This document shows, piece after piece, positions 1 through 9,131 of a DNA stretch of 64,000 nt. The position numbers and the translations under genes were made by a program. The number at the start of each line of letters is the position of its first letter. The stretch's first letter is position 1. The notes beneath the pieces were generated by a model. The model saw only the letters and a program-made list of their open reading frames with translations. It did no database searches and was not told where the DNA came from. Source of the DNA: QPIN01 sp965224575 (lineage in GTDB: Bacteria > Pseudomonadota > Gammaproteobacteria > Methylococcales > Methylomonadaceae); NCBI GenBank assembly GCA_965224575.1, contig CBDCZQ010000006.1, positions 1,054,001 through 1,118,000 of the forward strand, written 5' to 3'.

Positions 1-18
1 CAGGGTAAGGACATTTCT

Positions 19-1221
19 ATGCGTAAAATTTCACGATTAGCAATCAAAGACTATTTCCATGAATGGCAAATTTCCAGCTGTTATATTCTAGCTTTAGCCG
101 CTGTTCTTGGCCCCATGATGGTTCTATTCGCTTTAAAATTTGGTATTGTTTCAGGCCTGTTTGGGCAGCTACTTGATAATCCAATTAACCGTGAATTAAG
201 GCCAATATACAGTGGGCACTTTGAAAAAAGTTGGTTAGCACAATTACAAAAACGCCCAGATGTTGGCTTCTTAGTGCCAAAAACTAGAAACCTGGCAGCA
301 AGTATGCTGTTAAAAAGTAAAAATGCTCCTAGTATTATAAGTGTCGAGCTTATTCCAACCGCAGAAAACGACCCATTACTCGCCGGTACAAAAAAATATC
401 CCGAAGAGTTTAATTCGATTATTTTGTCAAAATCAGCCGCAAAAAAATTAGCTGTTGGAGCAGGGGATACTCTTCAAGCCAGTGTACAAAGACATTATTT
501 AGGCATAAAAGAACAACAGCAATTATCATTAAAAGTCCTGGCTATAGCTAACAGTAGAGCTTTTACTCGAGAAGGAGCATTTGCTTCAGTTAAATTACTT
601 GAAGCATTTGAAAGTTATAAAGATGGGCAGGCTGTACCAGAATTACACTGGACAGGATCACAATCTACAAACGGAAAACCATACTACCCTAGCTTCCGGC
701 TTTTTTCTCAATCCATTGATGATGTTCATGGATTACAAAAATGGCTAGAAACTCAGGGTGTTGAAGTGATAACTCAAGTTGAAGAGATAAAATCTGTTCA
801 GCAGATGGATAAAACCCTTTCGTCCATTTACTGGGCAATCGCGATGATTGGTATTATTGGTTTCTCAACATCTCTCGGTGCTAATTTATGGGCAAATGTT
901 GAAAGAAAACGTAAAGAACTTTCAATTATCCGCGTTATTGGCTTCTCCACCCAGGATATAATTTTTTTTCCGATTATACAAAGTTTACTGACTGTTTTTT
1001 TCGGCTGGCTTTTATCTGTGATAATTTATCTTGGAATTTCTTTCTGGATTAATTCTAATCTGAGCAGCCAATTAGAAGCTGGAACCGAAGTTTGTGTACT
1101 CCTCCCTCAACATTATTTTATATCCTTAGTTGCAGCTGCTTTTCTAGCCATATTGGTTGCTGCTGTAGCAGGTATTCGTGCGGCGTATATTGACCCAGCT
1201 GAAGGAATGCGTGAAATTTAA
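19..1221 (+). CDS. FtsX-family ABC transporter permease
   Basis: Inner-membrane permease subunit of an ABC exporter of the MacB/LolC/FtsX class. The 400-residue protein has the family layout: one N-terminal membrane helix (about residues 17-40), a large extracytoplasmic domain (about 45-265), then three C-terminal helices (about 269-291, 313-345, 366-390). It ends in the typical tail RAAYIDPAEGMREI, where a DPxxxMR-like motif is characteristic of this permease class. The ATG at 19 sits next to the window edge, so an ATP-binding subunit probably lies just upstream, outside the window. The substrate cannot be told from the sequence. Family assignment is firm; the transported molecule (lipid, lipoprotein or peptide) is unknown. 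Confidence 0.8.
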   Translation: MRKISRLAIKDYFHEWQISSCYILALAAVLGPMMVLFALKFGIVSGLFGQLLDNPINRELRPIYSGHFEKSWLAQLQKRPDVGFLVPKTRNLAASMLLKSKNAPSIISVELIPTAENDPLLAGTKKYPEEFNSIILSKSAAKKLAVGAGDTLQASVQRHYLGIKEQQQLSLKVLAIANSRAFTREGAFASVKLLEAFESYKDGQAVPELHWTGSQSTNGKPYYPSFRLFSQSIDDVHGLQKWLETQGVEVITQVEEIKSVQQMDKTLSSIYWAIAMIGIIGFSTSLGANLWANVERKRKELSIIRVIGFSTQDIIFFPIIQSLLTVFFGWLLSVIIYLGISFWINSNLSSQLEAGTEVCVLLPQHYFISLVAAAFLAILVAAVAGIRAAYIDPAEGMREI

Positions 1222-1405
1222 GATAAAAAATATACCCTATTTCCATATTATTAAAAACCATATCAAAACTTTGTTCAAGGAATTATTATCAAGCAACTGT
1301 TGAAAAATCGTTAAAACCATCTTGAAGTAATAATATATAGACCAATATTTTATTGTTCTAAATTGTTAGTTGTATTTTTTATTCAATAATAAAGAGAGAG
1401 AGAAA

Positions 1406-2299
1406 ATGATAAAAATAATAATCCCCCTTTTGGGTTTTAGTCTTCTAAATTCTGCTTATGCAGAATCGACAGCCTATGACACGGCGACCAATGTTATGAC
1501 CATCCCATTTGTTCAGCTTGATAATCATAATTATTCAAATGTAAGATTTATTTGTGACCCAGAGGATGACTATAGCTGTAAATTACTTGGAGGAGAACCC
1601 AGCGACTGTGCAAGTGGTCTTTATAGTATAAATGGTAGTACAGCGAACACCTTCTCTATTCATACTCGTTCATCTGGAGGCATCCAATTTGGCGGTATAC
1701 TATTAAGTAATCCTGATGGCTCTGAATTTACAGCATCTTGGGTTAAATCACCCAAAGATCAAAACCCCTATTTAACTGGTCAAGATTTATCTCAATTTTC
1801 AGATAATATTGCTTATGGCATAGTTGGTGGTTCTCGTCATTCAGGTTTTTCTCAAGGTAATTTAATTACGGTTACAGGTGATTCAACAGGATATTCTGTT
1901 AAGCGTGTATTCTCGGATGCTGCTATTAACTTTACCAAAGGTGAAAATATAAATATTAATAATAACTGTAATTCACGCACAGGAGAATACACAGGCGATA
2001 TCGACCTTTTTACCAGCAACATATATAGTATTAACATTTTAAACAATACAGATGGAGGCATTCAATTATCAAATACGGCAGGCCATGATGATTTTACTGC
2101 CTCATGGGATGGAACTGAGAAGTTATTGAACAAATATAGTCTAGCTAGTCTCGGGAGTATTAGTGCTGGAGTTTATCAAGGTTTTGCCGAGGAAGATAAA
2201 GCATTCGTTACTGATATAGGCAATGGTGTTGTATTAACAGCTATTGATGCATTTACAGGTAAAGTTAGTACTACTGCGGTTTTTATTCAGAAAAAATAA
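1406..2299 (+). CDS. Secreted protein with two related internal repeats, function unknown
   Basis: I do not recognise this family. I chose the ATG at 1406 rather than the upstream TTG at 1370, because a purine-rich GAGAGAGAG ribosome site lies just before it and it gives a clean signal peptide (MIKIIIPLLGFSLLNSAYA, cleavage after AYA). The mature protein of about 278 residues contains two divergent copies of one motif: GGIQFGGILLSNPDGSEFTASW and, about 140 residues later, GGIQLSNTAGHDDFTASW. This suggests a duplicated beta-rich domain. Four cysteines lie in the N-terminal part, suited to disulfide bonds outside the cytoplasm. The gene stands alone and is followed by a hairpin. Export is inferred from the signal peptide. 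Confidence 0.7.
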   Translation: MIKIIIPLLGFSLLNSAYAESTAYDTATNVMTIPFVQLDNHNYSNVRFICDPEDDYSCKLLGGEPSDCASGLYSINGSTANTFSIHTRSSGGIQFGGILLSNPDGSEFTASWVKSPKDQNPYLTGQDLSQFSDNIAYGIVGGSRHSGFSQGNLITVTGDSTGYSVKRVFSDAAINFTKGENININNNCNSRTGEYTGDIDLFTSNIYSINILNNTDGGIQLSNTAGHDDFTASWDGTEKLLNKYSLASLGSISAGVYQGFAEEDKAFVTDIGNGVVLTAIDAFTGKVSTTAVFIQKK

Positions 2300-2314
2300 C
2301 GTGTAAGCAGAACT

Positions 2315-2360
2315 ACTCCATCCTCTTTAACCTGTCTGCTAATGGGTTAAAAGATGGAGT
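2315..2360 (+). terminator. Hairpin after the secreted-protein gene
   Basis: ACTCCATC (2315-2322) pairs with GATGGAGT (2353-2360), and TTTAACC (2326-2332) pairs with GGTTAAA (2345-2351), giving a bulged 15-bp stem 15 bases after the stop codon. No T-run follows, so it may be a factor-dependent terminator or a 3' stabilising hairpin rather than a classic intrinsic terminator. Confidence 0.4.
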
Positions 2361-2683
2361 ATGCCAACTGCTCAAGTTAATAATTTTTAGCTTCAACTGC
2401 CCACTTATTTTTTTCAAAGTGCTATTTTATGGGACTATAGCCGCGACCTAAACAAGTAAAACCAGAACTATAAACCCCTACTATAATTCTTAACAAACAC
2501 TTTAAAGCTACTCAAGGAAGTTTCAACCAACTAGAGATTAGTAGCCTTAAATTTTATTGGATAACCCTAGAAAAATCAGTTGGCCTCGGAATTATAGTGA
2601 TCCAACGGATTATTCTAGGATAATGGTTGATTAATCACTAGATACCATTAATATAGGCAGTTATTTAATTATAAAATTTAGTC
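2361..2683. other. Non-coding leader region upstream of mnmG
   Basis: This gap of over 300 bases has no credible reading frame. I see no DnaA boxes (TTATCCACA-like), tRNA or copies of the repeat families found elsewhere in the window. It presumably holds the promoter of the mnmG-rsmG-parA-parB operon. No clear ribosome-binding site precedes the GTG start of mnmG. Confidence 0.4.
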
Positions 2684-4552
2684 GTGAATTTCCAAAGAAA
2701 ATTTGACGTTATCGTCATTGGAGGCGGCCATGCTGGTACTGAAGCAGCATTGGCATCTGCCCGCAGTGGTGCAAGCACCTTATTACTTACCCAAAATATT
2801 GATACATTAGGTCAAATGAGCTGTAATCCAGCCATTGGCGGAATTGGCAAAGGTCATTTAGTTAAAGAGATAGATGCCTTAGGTGGAGCAATGGCTATAG
2901 CTGCCGATAAAGCAGGTATTCACTTTCGAACATTAAATGCTAGTAAAGGCCCTGCAGTCAGAGCGACACGAGCACAAGCGGATCGTAGCTTATACAAACA
3001 GGCAATCAGAAGTATTGTTGAAAATCAGGAAAACCTTACCCTATTTCAACAAACAGCAGCGGACTTCATCGTGGAAGGAGATAAAGTGACTGGAGTCAAG
3101 ACTCAAATGGGACTTGATTTTTCTGCTCAAGCCGTAGTGTTAACAACTGGAACATTTTTAGATGGTCGTATCCATATTGGTCTGGAAAATTACAGTGGTG
3201 GACGTGCTGGTGATCCAGCATCAATTGGTTTAGCAAATCGTTTGCGTGAACTCCCTTTTCGAGTGGATAGGCTAAAAACAGGAACTCCACCCCGTATTGA
3301 CGGACGAAGTATCGACTTTGATAAATTGGAAGTCCAGCACGGCGATAAAATATCACCTGTTTTTTCGTTCATGGGCTCGCGCGAACAGCATCCACGCCAA
3401 ATCCCCTGCTATATTACTCGTACCAACAGCAAAACACATGACATCATCCGTTCAGGTATGGATCGTTCACCTATGTATACTGGTGTTATTGAAGGTGTAG
3501 GCCCTCGATATTGCCCATCAATTGAGGATAAAGTTGTACGCTTTGCGGACAGGGATTCACATCAAATATTTGTTGAGCCCGAGGGATTAGAAACACATGA
3601 AATATACCCTAATGGTGTATCAACCAGTTTACCTTTTGACATTCAACAACAATTTATTCAGTCCATGCTTGGATTTGAAAATGCTGTTATCATACGCCCC
3701 GGCTATGCTATTGAGTATGACTTCTTCAACCCTATAGATTTAAAATCATCGTTAGAAACCAAGCATATGAATGCTTTGTTTTTTGCTGGCCAAATTAATG
3801 GGACTACAGGCTATGAAGAGGCAGGGGCACAAGGTTTAATTGCTGGATTAAATGCTGCTCGGCTAGTAAAAGGCCAAGAAAGCTGGTGTCCAGAACGAGA
3901 TGAGGCTTATATTGGTGTAATGATAGATGATCTAATTACCCGTGGAACACAAGAACCGTATCGAATGTTTACTAGCCGTGCTGAATTCAGATTGTTATTA
4001 AGAGAAGATAATGCTGATTTACGATTAACCGAAAAAGGTAAAGAACTTGGTTTAGTTGACAATATTCGTTGGCAAGCATTTGAAGAAAAACGCGAAGCAA
4101 TTATCAAGTTACAAAATGAATTAGGTAAGCAATGGGTCAGAACTGGTACGGATGAGGCCAAACAAGCTGAACAATTATGGGGCAAAGAACTTAAAAAAGA
4201 AGCCAGTATGATGTCGCTTTTATGTAGACCGGAAGTTGATGTTGATAATTTATTAGGTTTTGCTGGAAAAGAAAATATCCCTGAGCAAGTAGCACAACAA
4301 GTTGCCATACAAGCCAAATATGCAGGCTATATTGATAGACAAAAAACTGAAATAGATCGAACTAAACGCCATAATCATTTAAAATTACCGATTAATGAGG
4401 ATTACAGCAAAGTTTCAGGATTATCTAATGAAGTGAGTGAAAAACTTAAACTTCAAAAACCGGAAACATTAGGTCAAGCTTCAAGAATACCTGGCATTAC
4501 ACCTGCGGCAATCTCTATTTTACTTGTTCACCTTAAAAAGAAATCTGCCTAA
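2684..4552 (+). CDS. mnmG: tRNA uridine-5-carboxymethylaminomethyl modification enzyme MnmG (GidA)
   Basis: FAD- and NADH-dependent subunit of the MnmE-MnmG complex, which installs (carboxymethyl)aminomethyl groups on wobble U34 of certain tRNAs. The 622-residue protein has the normal family length. It shows the N-terminal FAD-binding motif GGGHAGTEAA (about 13-22), the family stretch SCNPAIGGIGKGHLVKEID, and the C-terminal helical MnmE-binding domain with GITPAAISILLVHL. The start is GTG at 2684, where homology to MnmG N-termini begins. The stop codon overlaps the rsmG start (TAATG), indicating an operon. Its partner mnmE lies about 41 kb away on the opposite strand, whereas in many bacteria the two genes are adjacent near the origin. 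Confidence 0.97.
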   Translation: MNFQRKFDVIVIGGGHAGTEAALASARSGASTLLLTQNIDTLGQMSCNPAIGGIGKGHLVKEIDALGGAMAIAADKAGIHFRTLNASKGPAVRATRAQADRSLYKQAIRSIVENQENLTLFQQTAADFIVEGDKVTGVKTQMGLDFSAQAVVLTTGTFLDGRIHIGLENYSGGRAGDPASIGLANRLRELPFRVDRLKTGTPPRIDGRSIDFDKLEVQHGDKISPVFSFMGSREQHPRQIPCYITRTNSKTHDIIRSGMDRSPMYTGVIEGVGPRYCPSIEDKVVRFADRDSHQIFVEPEGLETHEIYPNGVSTSLPFDIQQQFIQSMLGFENAVIIRPGYAIEYDFFNPIDLKSSLETKHMNALFFAGQINGTTGYEEAGAQGLIAGLNAARLVKGQESWCPERDEAYIGVMIDDLITRGTQEPYRMFTSRAEFRLLLREDNADLRLTEKGKELGLVDNIRWQAFEEKREAIIKLQNELGKQWVRTGTDEAKQAEQLWGKELKKEASMMSLLCRPEVDVDNLLGFAGKENIPEQVAQQVAIQAKYAGYIDRQKTEIDRTKRHNHLKLPINEDYSKVSGLSNEVSEKLKLQKPETLGQASRIPGITPAAISILLVHLKKKSA

Positions 4553-5178
4553 TGGAAAAAAGTCGAATGATCTTGCAACAGGGCTTGCAAGAACTCAAAC
4601 TAGCGGCTGATGAAAAGCAGATAGACTTATTACTCACCTTTATAACTCTCATCGAAAAATGGAATAAAGCTTATAATCTAACTGCTGTTCGCGACCAAGA
4701 AGATATGGTTCGTTTACACCTGCTTGATAGCTTGGCTATACTTCCCTATCTTGAGGGAAATCGTATTGCAGATATTGGTACGGGAGCTGGCTTACCCGGC
4801 ATTCCATTAGCTATTTTTTTACCGAATGTTGAATTTACCTTAATTGATTCTAATTCAAAAAAAACTCGTTTTGTACAGCAAGCCATATTAGAATTACAGT
4901 TAAAAAATGTTACTGTTATACACAGTCGTGTAGAAAATATTCAAATAGATCAACTTTTTTCCTCTTTAATCTTGCGTGCTTTCTCTAATATGCAAAATAT
5001 TATTACTTTAACCCGTCACTTGATAGACAAACAAGGTATTGTATTCGCCATGAAAGGTCAAAACCCAAGTGAAGAGCTAATCAAATTTACAGAACAATAT
5101 ACTATTATTCCTATTAAAGTTCCCGGTGTTGATGCCGAAAGATGTTTAATCCGTATTACAGGGATTAAAAATGGGTAA
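4552..5178 (+). CDS. rsmG: 16S rRNA (guanine527-N7)-methyltransferase RsmG (GidB)
   Basis: S-adenosylmethionine-dependent enzyme that methylates N7 of G527 in 16S rRNA. The protein is 208 residues, typical of the family. It contains the substrate/SAM-site segment FIEKWNKAYNLTAVRD-like (here LIEKWNKAYNLTAVRDQEDM), the HLLDSLAI motif and the SAM-binding loop IADIGTGAGLPGIPLAI. The ATG overlaps the mnmG stop by one base and the gene end overlaps parA by eight bases, so translation is probably coupled along mnmG-rsmG-parA-parB. Confidence 0.97.
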   Translation: MEKSRMILQQGLQELKLAADEKQIDLLLTFITLIEKWNKAYNLTAVRDQEDMVRLHLLDSLAILPYLEGNRIADIGTGAGLPGIPLAIFLPNVEFTLIDSNSKKTRFVQQAILELQLKNVTVIHSRVENIQIDQLFSSLILRAFSNMQNIITLTRHLIDKQGIVFAMKGQNPSEELIKFTEQYTIIPIKVPGVDAERCLIRITGIKNG

Positions 5179-5941
5179 AATAATTGCTATCAGTAATCAA
5201 AAGGGTGGTGTTGGCAAAACTACAACTTGCGTTAATCTTGCAGCGTCACTAGCAGCAACCAAAAAACGAGTACTTCTCATTGACCTTGATCCTCAAGGCA
5301 ACGCTGCTATGGGATGCGGTGTAGATAAGGATAGAGTCATTTATTCCAGCTGTGAATTATTATTAGAAGAAGTCCCTGTCTCTGAAATCCTGATTCATAA
5401 CAAAGAAATGAATCTTGATATTATTCCTGGAAACTCGGATTTAACTGCGGCAGAAGTGCAATTGATGGAAACAAAAAACAGGGAAAGAAAACTTTCTGAC
5501 TCCCTATTAAAAGTCAAAAATGAATATGATTATATTTTAATTGACTGTCCTCCCTCACTCAATATGCTAACTATCAACGCCATGGTTGCAGCAAATAGCT
5601 TATTGATTCCTATGCAATGTGAATATTACGCATTAGAAGGACTATCTGATTTAATGGATACAATGAAAAACATTCAGGAAAGGCTTAACCCAACTTTACA
5701 TCTTGAAGGTATACTTAGAACAATGGTCGATAACAGAAGTCTATTAACCAAAGATGTCTCTGATCAGTTATTAGACTATTTTAATGACCGTGTTTTTAGA
5801 ACCTTTATTCCACGGAATATTCGCTTGGCTGAAGCACCCAGTCATGGCTTACCCGTAATGATGTATGATAAAAATTCTCGCGGTGCTCTTGCCTATATCG
5901 CATTAGCAGGTGAATTGATTAGAAAACATGAGAACAAATAG
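5171..5941 (+). CDS. parA: Chromosome-partitioning ATPase ParA (Soj)
   Basis: Deviant-Walker ATPase that binds the nucleoid and moves ParB-parS complexes, segregating the origin region. The 256-residue protein begins with the deviant Walker A box KGGVGKTTT (residues 11-19), followed by LLIDLDPQGNA and the Walker B region YILIDCPPSL. It is the short chromosomal form without an N-terminal DNA-binding domain. parB starts directly after its stop. Two parS sites, the expected targets of the partner, are present at 53.5-53.6 kb near the putative origin. Confidence 0.97.
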   Translation: MGKIIAISNQKGGVGKTTTCVNLAASLAATKKRVLLIDLDPQGNAAMGCGVDKDRVIYSSCELLLEEVPVSEILIHNKEMNLDIIPGNSDLTAAEVQLMETKNRERKLSDSLLKVKNEYDYILIDCPPSLNMLTINAMVAANSLLIPMQCEYYALEGLSDLMDTMKNIQERLNPTLHLEGILRTMVDNRSLLTKDVSDQLLDYFNDRVFRTFIPRNIRLAEAPSHGLPVMMYDKNSRGALAYIALAGELIRKHENK

Positions 5942-6799
5942 ATGGCAGTAAAAAAAAGAGGACTAGGACGTGGGTTAAATGCTCTATTAGGAGATGCAGT
6001 TAAAACAGAGCCAGATAAAACAAAAAACCAAGAACAACAACATACTTTACCTATAGAATTTCTACAACGAGGAAAGTATCAGCCAAGAAAAGACATGGAT
6101 CCTAAAACTTTAGGGGAACTGGCTGATTCAATCAAAGCACAAGGTATCATTCAACCCATTGTTGTCCGTTCAATAGCTGACGATAAATATGAGATTATTG
6201 CAGGGGAAAGACGTTGGCGCGCTGCCCAGCTAATAGCTTTGCAAGAAGTACCTGTCGTTATCAAAGATTATGATGACCGTACAACAATGGCGGTTACACT
6301 CATTGAAAATATTCAAAGAGAAGACTTGAATGCTCTGGAAGAATCTGAGGCATTAAAAAGACTGACAGAAGAATTTGACATGACACATCAGCAAGTCGCT
6401 GATGCAATTGGAAAATCCCGGGCTACTGTTTCTAATTTACTTCGTTTGCTTGATTTACACAGCGAAGTCAAACTTCTATTAGGCAAAAGCTTAATAGAAA
6501 TGGGTCATGCCAGAGCGTTACTTTCTCTAGAGGAAAAAAAACAAATAGAAATAGCTAACAAAATTGTTTCTCAAAGATTAACCGTCCGGGAGGTTGAAAA
6601 AATAATCAAAGAGCTTGGTAGTGAAAAAAAGGTTATTCTAAAACCCCAGGATTCTGATACATTACGATTGCAAGAACAACTAACAGAAAAAACAGGAACA
6701 AAAGTCACCATCAACCATCAACAAAATGGAAAAGGAAAATTAGTTTTTAATTACACTAGCTTGGAAGAATTAGAAGGAATTATTGAAAGAATTCAATAG
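5942..6799 (+). CDS. parB: Chromosome-partitioning protein ParB (Spo0J, CTPase, parS-binding)
   Basis: CTP-dependent DNA clamp that loads at parS and works with ParA. The 285 residues show the N-terminal family start KKRGLGRGLNALLG, the CTP-binding/ParB core with QPRKDMD, GIIQPIVVR and the GERRWRAAQ box, the central helix-turn-helix (MTHQQVADAIGKSRATVSNLLRLL) and a C-terminal dimerisation domain. The ATG follows the parA stop with no gap. The gene is immediately followed, 14 bases after its stop, by a long imperfect palindrome (6814-7257) that may end the operon transcript. Confidence 0.97.
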   Translation: MAVKKRGLGRGLNALLGDAVKTEPDKTKNQEQQHTLPIEFLQRGKYQPRKDMDPKTLGELADSIKAQGIIQPIVVRSIADDKYEIIAGERRWRAAQLIALQEVPVVIKDYDDRTTMAVTLIENIQREDLNALEESEALKRLTEEFDMTHQQVADAIGKSRATVSNLLRLLDLHSEVKLLLGKSLIEMGHARALLSLEEKKQIEIANKIVSQRLTVREVEKIIKELGSEKKVILKPQDSDTLRLQEQLTEKTGTKVTINHQQNGKGKLVFNYTSLEELEGIIERIQ

Positions 6800-6813
6800 T
6801 TTTTTGGATTTAA

Positions 6814-7257
6814 GGGAGCTGGAAAGAAATAATCGTCCGATATTGGGCAGGGTTTTTGTTTGCCTTCACCGGGGTAGAAACAGGCGCATAGCAGGCCTGG
6901 CGCGCCATCCTCGCTATATATCACCTTGGGACATCCATGTCCAAAGATTCATTCCGCTCGGGCGACTTAATCGAGTGCCACAGTACGTCCTGCGTCCAGT
7001 TTCAACTCCGCACAAAAGCCGCTCCGTTAAAACTTACCTCACTGACTTGACGGCTTATCGGGAAAAAATTTTTGCTTCTCTCGCGTGCTATCGCACACGT
7101 CGAATCTGCAAATTTCCCTGTTGCCTACTGCGGACTAAAAATCATCACTTCGCTATCGCTCCGTTTCCCTGATTTTCAGCGTACGTAACTGTTGCCACCT
7201 CGTTGAAGGTGGACAAAAAGACCAGCAAGATTGGATGATTATTTTTTTCCATCTCCC
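6814..7257. repeat. Variable-arm palindromic element, copy 1, with a central insertion
   Basis: The outer arms are inverted repeats with mismatches: GGGAGCTGGAAAGAAATAAT at 6814 matches the reverse complement of 7238-7257 at most positions, and the pairing continues inwards. Inside lie the family core halves: GCAGGGTTTTTG and GGCGCATAGCAGGC on the left, TACGTAACTGTT and GGACAAAAAGACCAGC on the right. These match copies 2 (12597) and 3 (27838). Unlike them, roughly 285 bases (about 6896-7180) of visibly higher GC split the core at its palindromic centre. I recognise no product in the insert. A 129-codon frame crosses the element but has no family resemblance. Confidence 0.7.
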
Positions 7258-7286
7258 TAAGTCAGTAAAATCACATTTATATAATT

Positions 7287-7309
7287 GGGCTATCCAAAAG
7301 CGATAGCCC
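7287..7309. terminator. Hairpin between the convergent parB and lipoprotein operons
   Basis: GGGCTATC (7287-7294) and GATAGCCC (7302-7309) form an 8-bp stem with a 7-base loop between convergent transcription units. It could act in both directions. The flanking T-runs are weak, so intrinsic termination is only possible. Confidence 0.4.
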
Positions 7310-7345
7310 TGCCAACTTAAATATCTCTAAAAAGGTAAATCAAAC

Positions 7346-7852
7346 TTAATTACCTTGAGCTTTATTATCACCCTCTTTTTCTATTTTATCTTTAGTTTGT
7401 TCTGCTTTTTCAACAACTTTTTTCTCTCCTTCAACCTCTTCGGCACTCTCTTTTTCTTTTTCCGCACTTTCAGATCTCATAAGAATGGTAGCCATACAGT
7501 CCATCACACTAGTCGTGTAATTACTACGTGCGGCGACTAATTCTTGTGGAGAGCCAAAAATTGCCCGTAACTCTTCAAGCATTGCTTTTTTATCTTCTAC
7601 CGTTCTCATGGACAGCATTTTAGTATAGTTCTGATAAGACGTAAGCCTAACAGGATCTAATGGAAATGCTCCAGGCATCTCTTCTGATGACATTTTAACC
7701 ACACAATCTGTCATTTTTTCGGGTTTTATTTTGTAATCAATGAGGTCACTGTTGATCTTCATTTCTTCTAATACGGCTTGCTCATATGCCTCTTTATCAG
7801 CACAAGCAGTCAAGAAAAGTGCAGATGCGCAAATTAATAATATTTTTTTCAT
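7346..7852 (-). CDS. Small lipoprotein with an acidic, charged C-terminal tail
   Basis: Not a family I recognise. The 168-residue protein starts MKKILLICASALFLTAC, a short lipoprotein signal with the lipobox LTAC (Cys17), so it is probably an envelope lipoprotein. The body contains two further cysteines (in MTDCVVKM and VMDCMATIL) that could form a disulfide. The last 40 or so residues are almost entirely Glu, Lys and Ala and look disordered or helical. It lies 12 bases downstream of plsC and may be the last gene of the glyQ-glyS-gmhB-plsC operon. Confidence 0.7.
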   Translation of the reverse strand: MKKILLICASALFLTACADKEAYEQAVLEEMKINSDLIDYKIKPEKMTDCVVKMSSEEMPGAFPLDPVRLTSYQNYTKMLSMRTVEDKKAMLEELRAIFGSPQELVAARSNYTTSVMDCMATILMRSESAEKEKESAEEVEGEKKVVEKAEQTKDKIEKEGDNKAQGN

Positions 7853-7864
7853 AATTTTCTTTGC

Positions 7865-8638
7865 TTATTGTAAATGAGTGTTAGATATTTCATCCATTGC
7901 TTGAGCAACCCATGCTTCAGCCTCTGAATTAATTTCGTTTGATTTTTTCCCTGTTGACTCTATTATTGGCCCTATCTTAACTTGAATAGTTCCTGGATAT
8001 TTTAAAAAACTATACCTGGGCCAAAATTCTCCAGCATTATGAGCCAATGGAATGACTGGGTAGCCCGATTTATGAGCTAACATCGCGCCACCGCCCATAA
8101 ACTTTTTATTTTCACCTGGTGCAGCACGGGTACCCTCAGGAAAAATAACAACCACTAAACCTTCTTTTAAGCGATCAGTCCCTTGCTTTATTAGGGAAAG
8201 CAAGGCATTTCTTTGATTTTCTCTATTGATTGATACTGGTTTTAAGGCAGCCATTGCCCAGCCACCAATAGGAATCCAATTTAAAGATTCTTTTAACACG
8301 TTGGTTTGCATGGGAATAAATGATCGCAAGGCCAAAGTCTCCCATGCCGATTGGTGCTTGGCAAGCACAATATAAGCTTTGTCTTTTGGCAGGTTTTCCA
8401 ACCCGTCTACCTGATAACTTAATCCACAAAATATTTTAGCAACCCACAATACAGAGGAAGACCATAAAACAGATATCTTATATCGAAATGAAAAAGGAAA
8501 AATAATACTAAAAAGTATCAGTACACCAGCAATCGGCACAGATATAAGTATGTATAAAAAAAATAAACTGGAGCCTAAATACACGCCCAAAGTCTTTTTA
8601 TGCGGTAATGAATTTTGCTGCGTCATAAAGGTTTTCAA
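7865..8638 (-). CDS. plsC: 1-acyl-sn-glycerol-3-phosphate acyltransferase-like protein (PlsC family)
   Basis: Membrane acyltransferase that would add the second acyl chain to lysophosphatidic acid in phospholipid synthesis. An N-terminal hydrophobic segment (about residues 17-45) is followed by the acyltransferase motifs: AKHQSAWETLAL (block I, HX4E rather than the more common HX4D), FPEGTRAAPGE (block III) and VIPLAHNAGEFWP (block IV). The HQSAWE variant is common among gammaproteobacterial homologues encoded after gmhB. The start overlaps the gmhB 3' end; the ATG at 8626 (MTQQN) would shorten the overlap. The substrate could be another lysophospholipid. Confidence 0.88.
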   Translation of the reverse strand: MKTFMTQQNSLPHKKTLGVYLGSSLFFLYILISVPIAGVLILFSIIFPFSFRYKISVLWSSSVLWVAKIFCGLSYQVDGLENLPKDKAYIVLAKHQSAWETLALRSFIPMQTNVLKESLNWIPIGGWAMAALKPVSINRENQRNALLSLIKQGTDRLKEGLVVVIFPEGTRAAPGENKKFMGGGAMLAHKSGYPVIPLAHNAGEFWPRYSFLKYPGTIQVKIGPIIESTGKKSNEINSEAEAWVAQAMDEISNTHLQ

Positions 8639-9131
8639 AAATAGGAGAGGAAATTTCTGGATTATTTTCCAGTGTTTCTAAACCTTTACCGGTTTTTACT
8701 AATATTGGCTTAGCACCGACTGCCTCAGCCGCCTGAATATCAGCTAACTTATCCCCGACATAATAAAGGTCTGATAATGGTCGATTATATTCTTTAGAAA
8801 AGGCATTAAACATACCTGGCTGTGGTTTTCGACATGAGCAGTTTAAATCAGGATCATGAGGACAATAATAAATCTTCTCAATCATCCCTCCTTTTTCTTC
8901 AACCATTTTCTCCATCTTCTGATGAATTTGGATCATTACCTCTTCGTCGTATAGTCCTCGTCCTATCCCAGACTGATTAGTTATAACTATAACTTTATAA
9001 CCTTTCTGGTTAAATAATGAGATAGCCTCTAGACTTCCTGGAATAGGCTCCCATTCTTCTGTTGATTTAATATAGCCAACGGAATCTTCATTAATGACTC
9101 CATCACGATCTAATAATATATAAGATTGCAT
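8598..9131 (-). CDS. gmhB: D-glycero-beta-D-manno-heptose-1,7-bisphosphate 7-phosphatase
   Basis: HAD-superfamily phosphatase of the ADP-heptose pathway for lipopolysaccharide inner core. The 177-residue protein has the HAD nucleophile motif LLDRDGVIN (residues 6-14), VITNQSGIGRG (motif II) and the zinc-binding loop CPHDPDLNCSCRKPQPGM, followed by YYVGDKLADI (motif IV). The start overlaps the glyS stop (TAATG), so it is translationally coupled to glyS. Confidence 0.95.
   Translation of the reverse strand: MQSYILLDRDGVINEDSVGYIKSTEEWEPIPGSLEAISLFNQKGYKVIVITNQSGIGRGLYDEEVMIQIHQKMEKMVEEKGGMIEKIYYCPHDPDLNCSCRKPQPGMFNAFSKEYNRPLSDLYYVGDKLADIQAAEAVGAKPILVKTGKGLETLENNPEISSPIFENLYDAAKFITA

Noticed and set aside
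6783..7172. 129-codon plus-strand frame after parB
   Set aside because: It overlaps the parB end, runs through the palindromic element and its insertion, and has no ribosome site or family resemblance.
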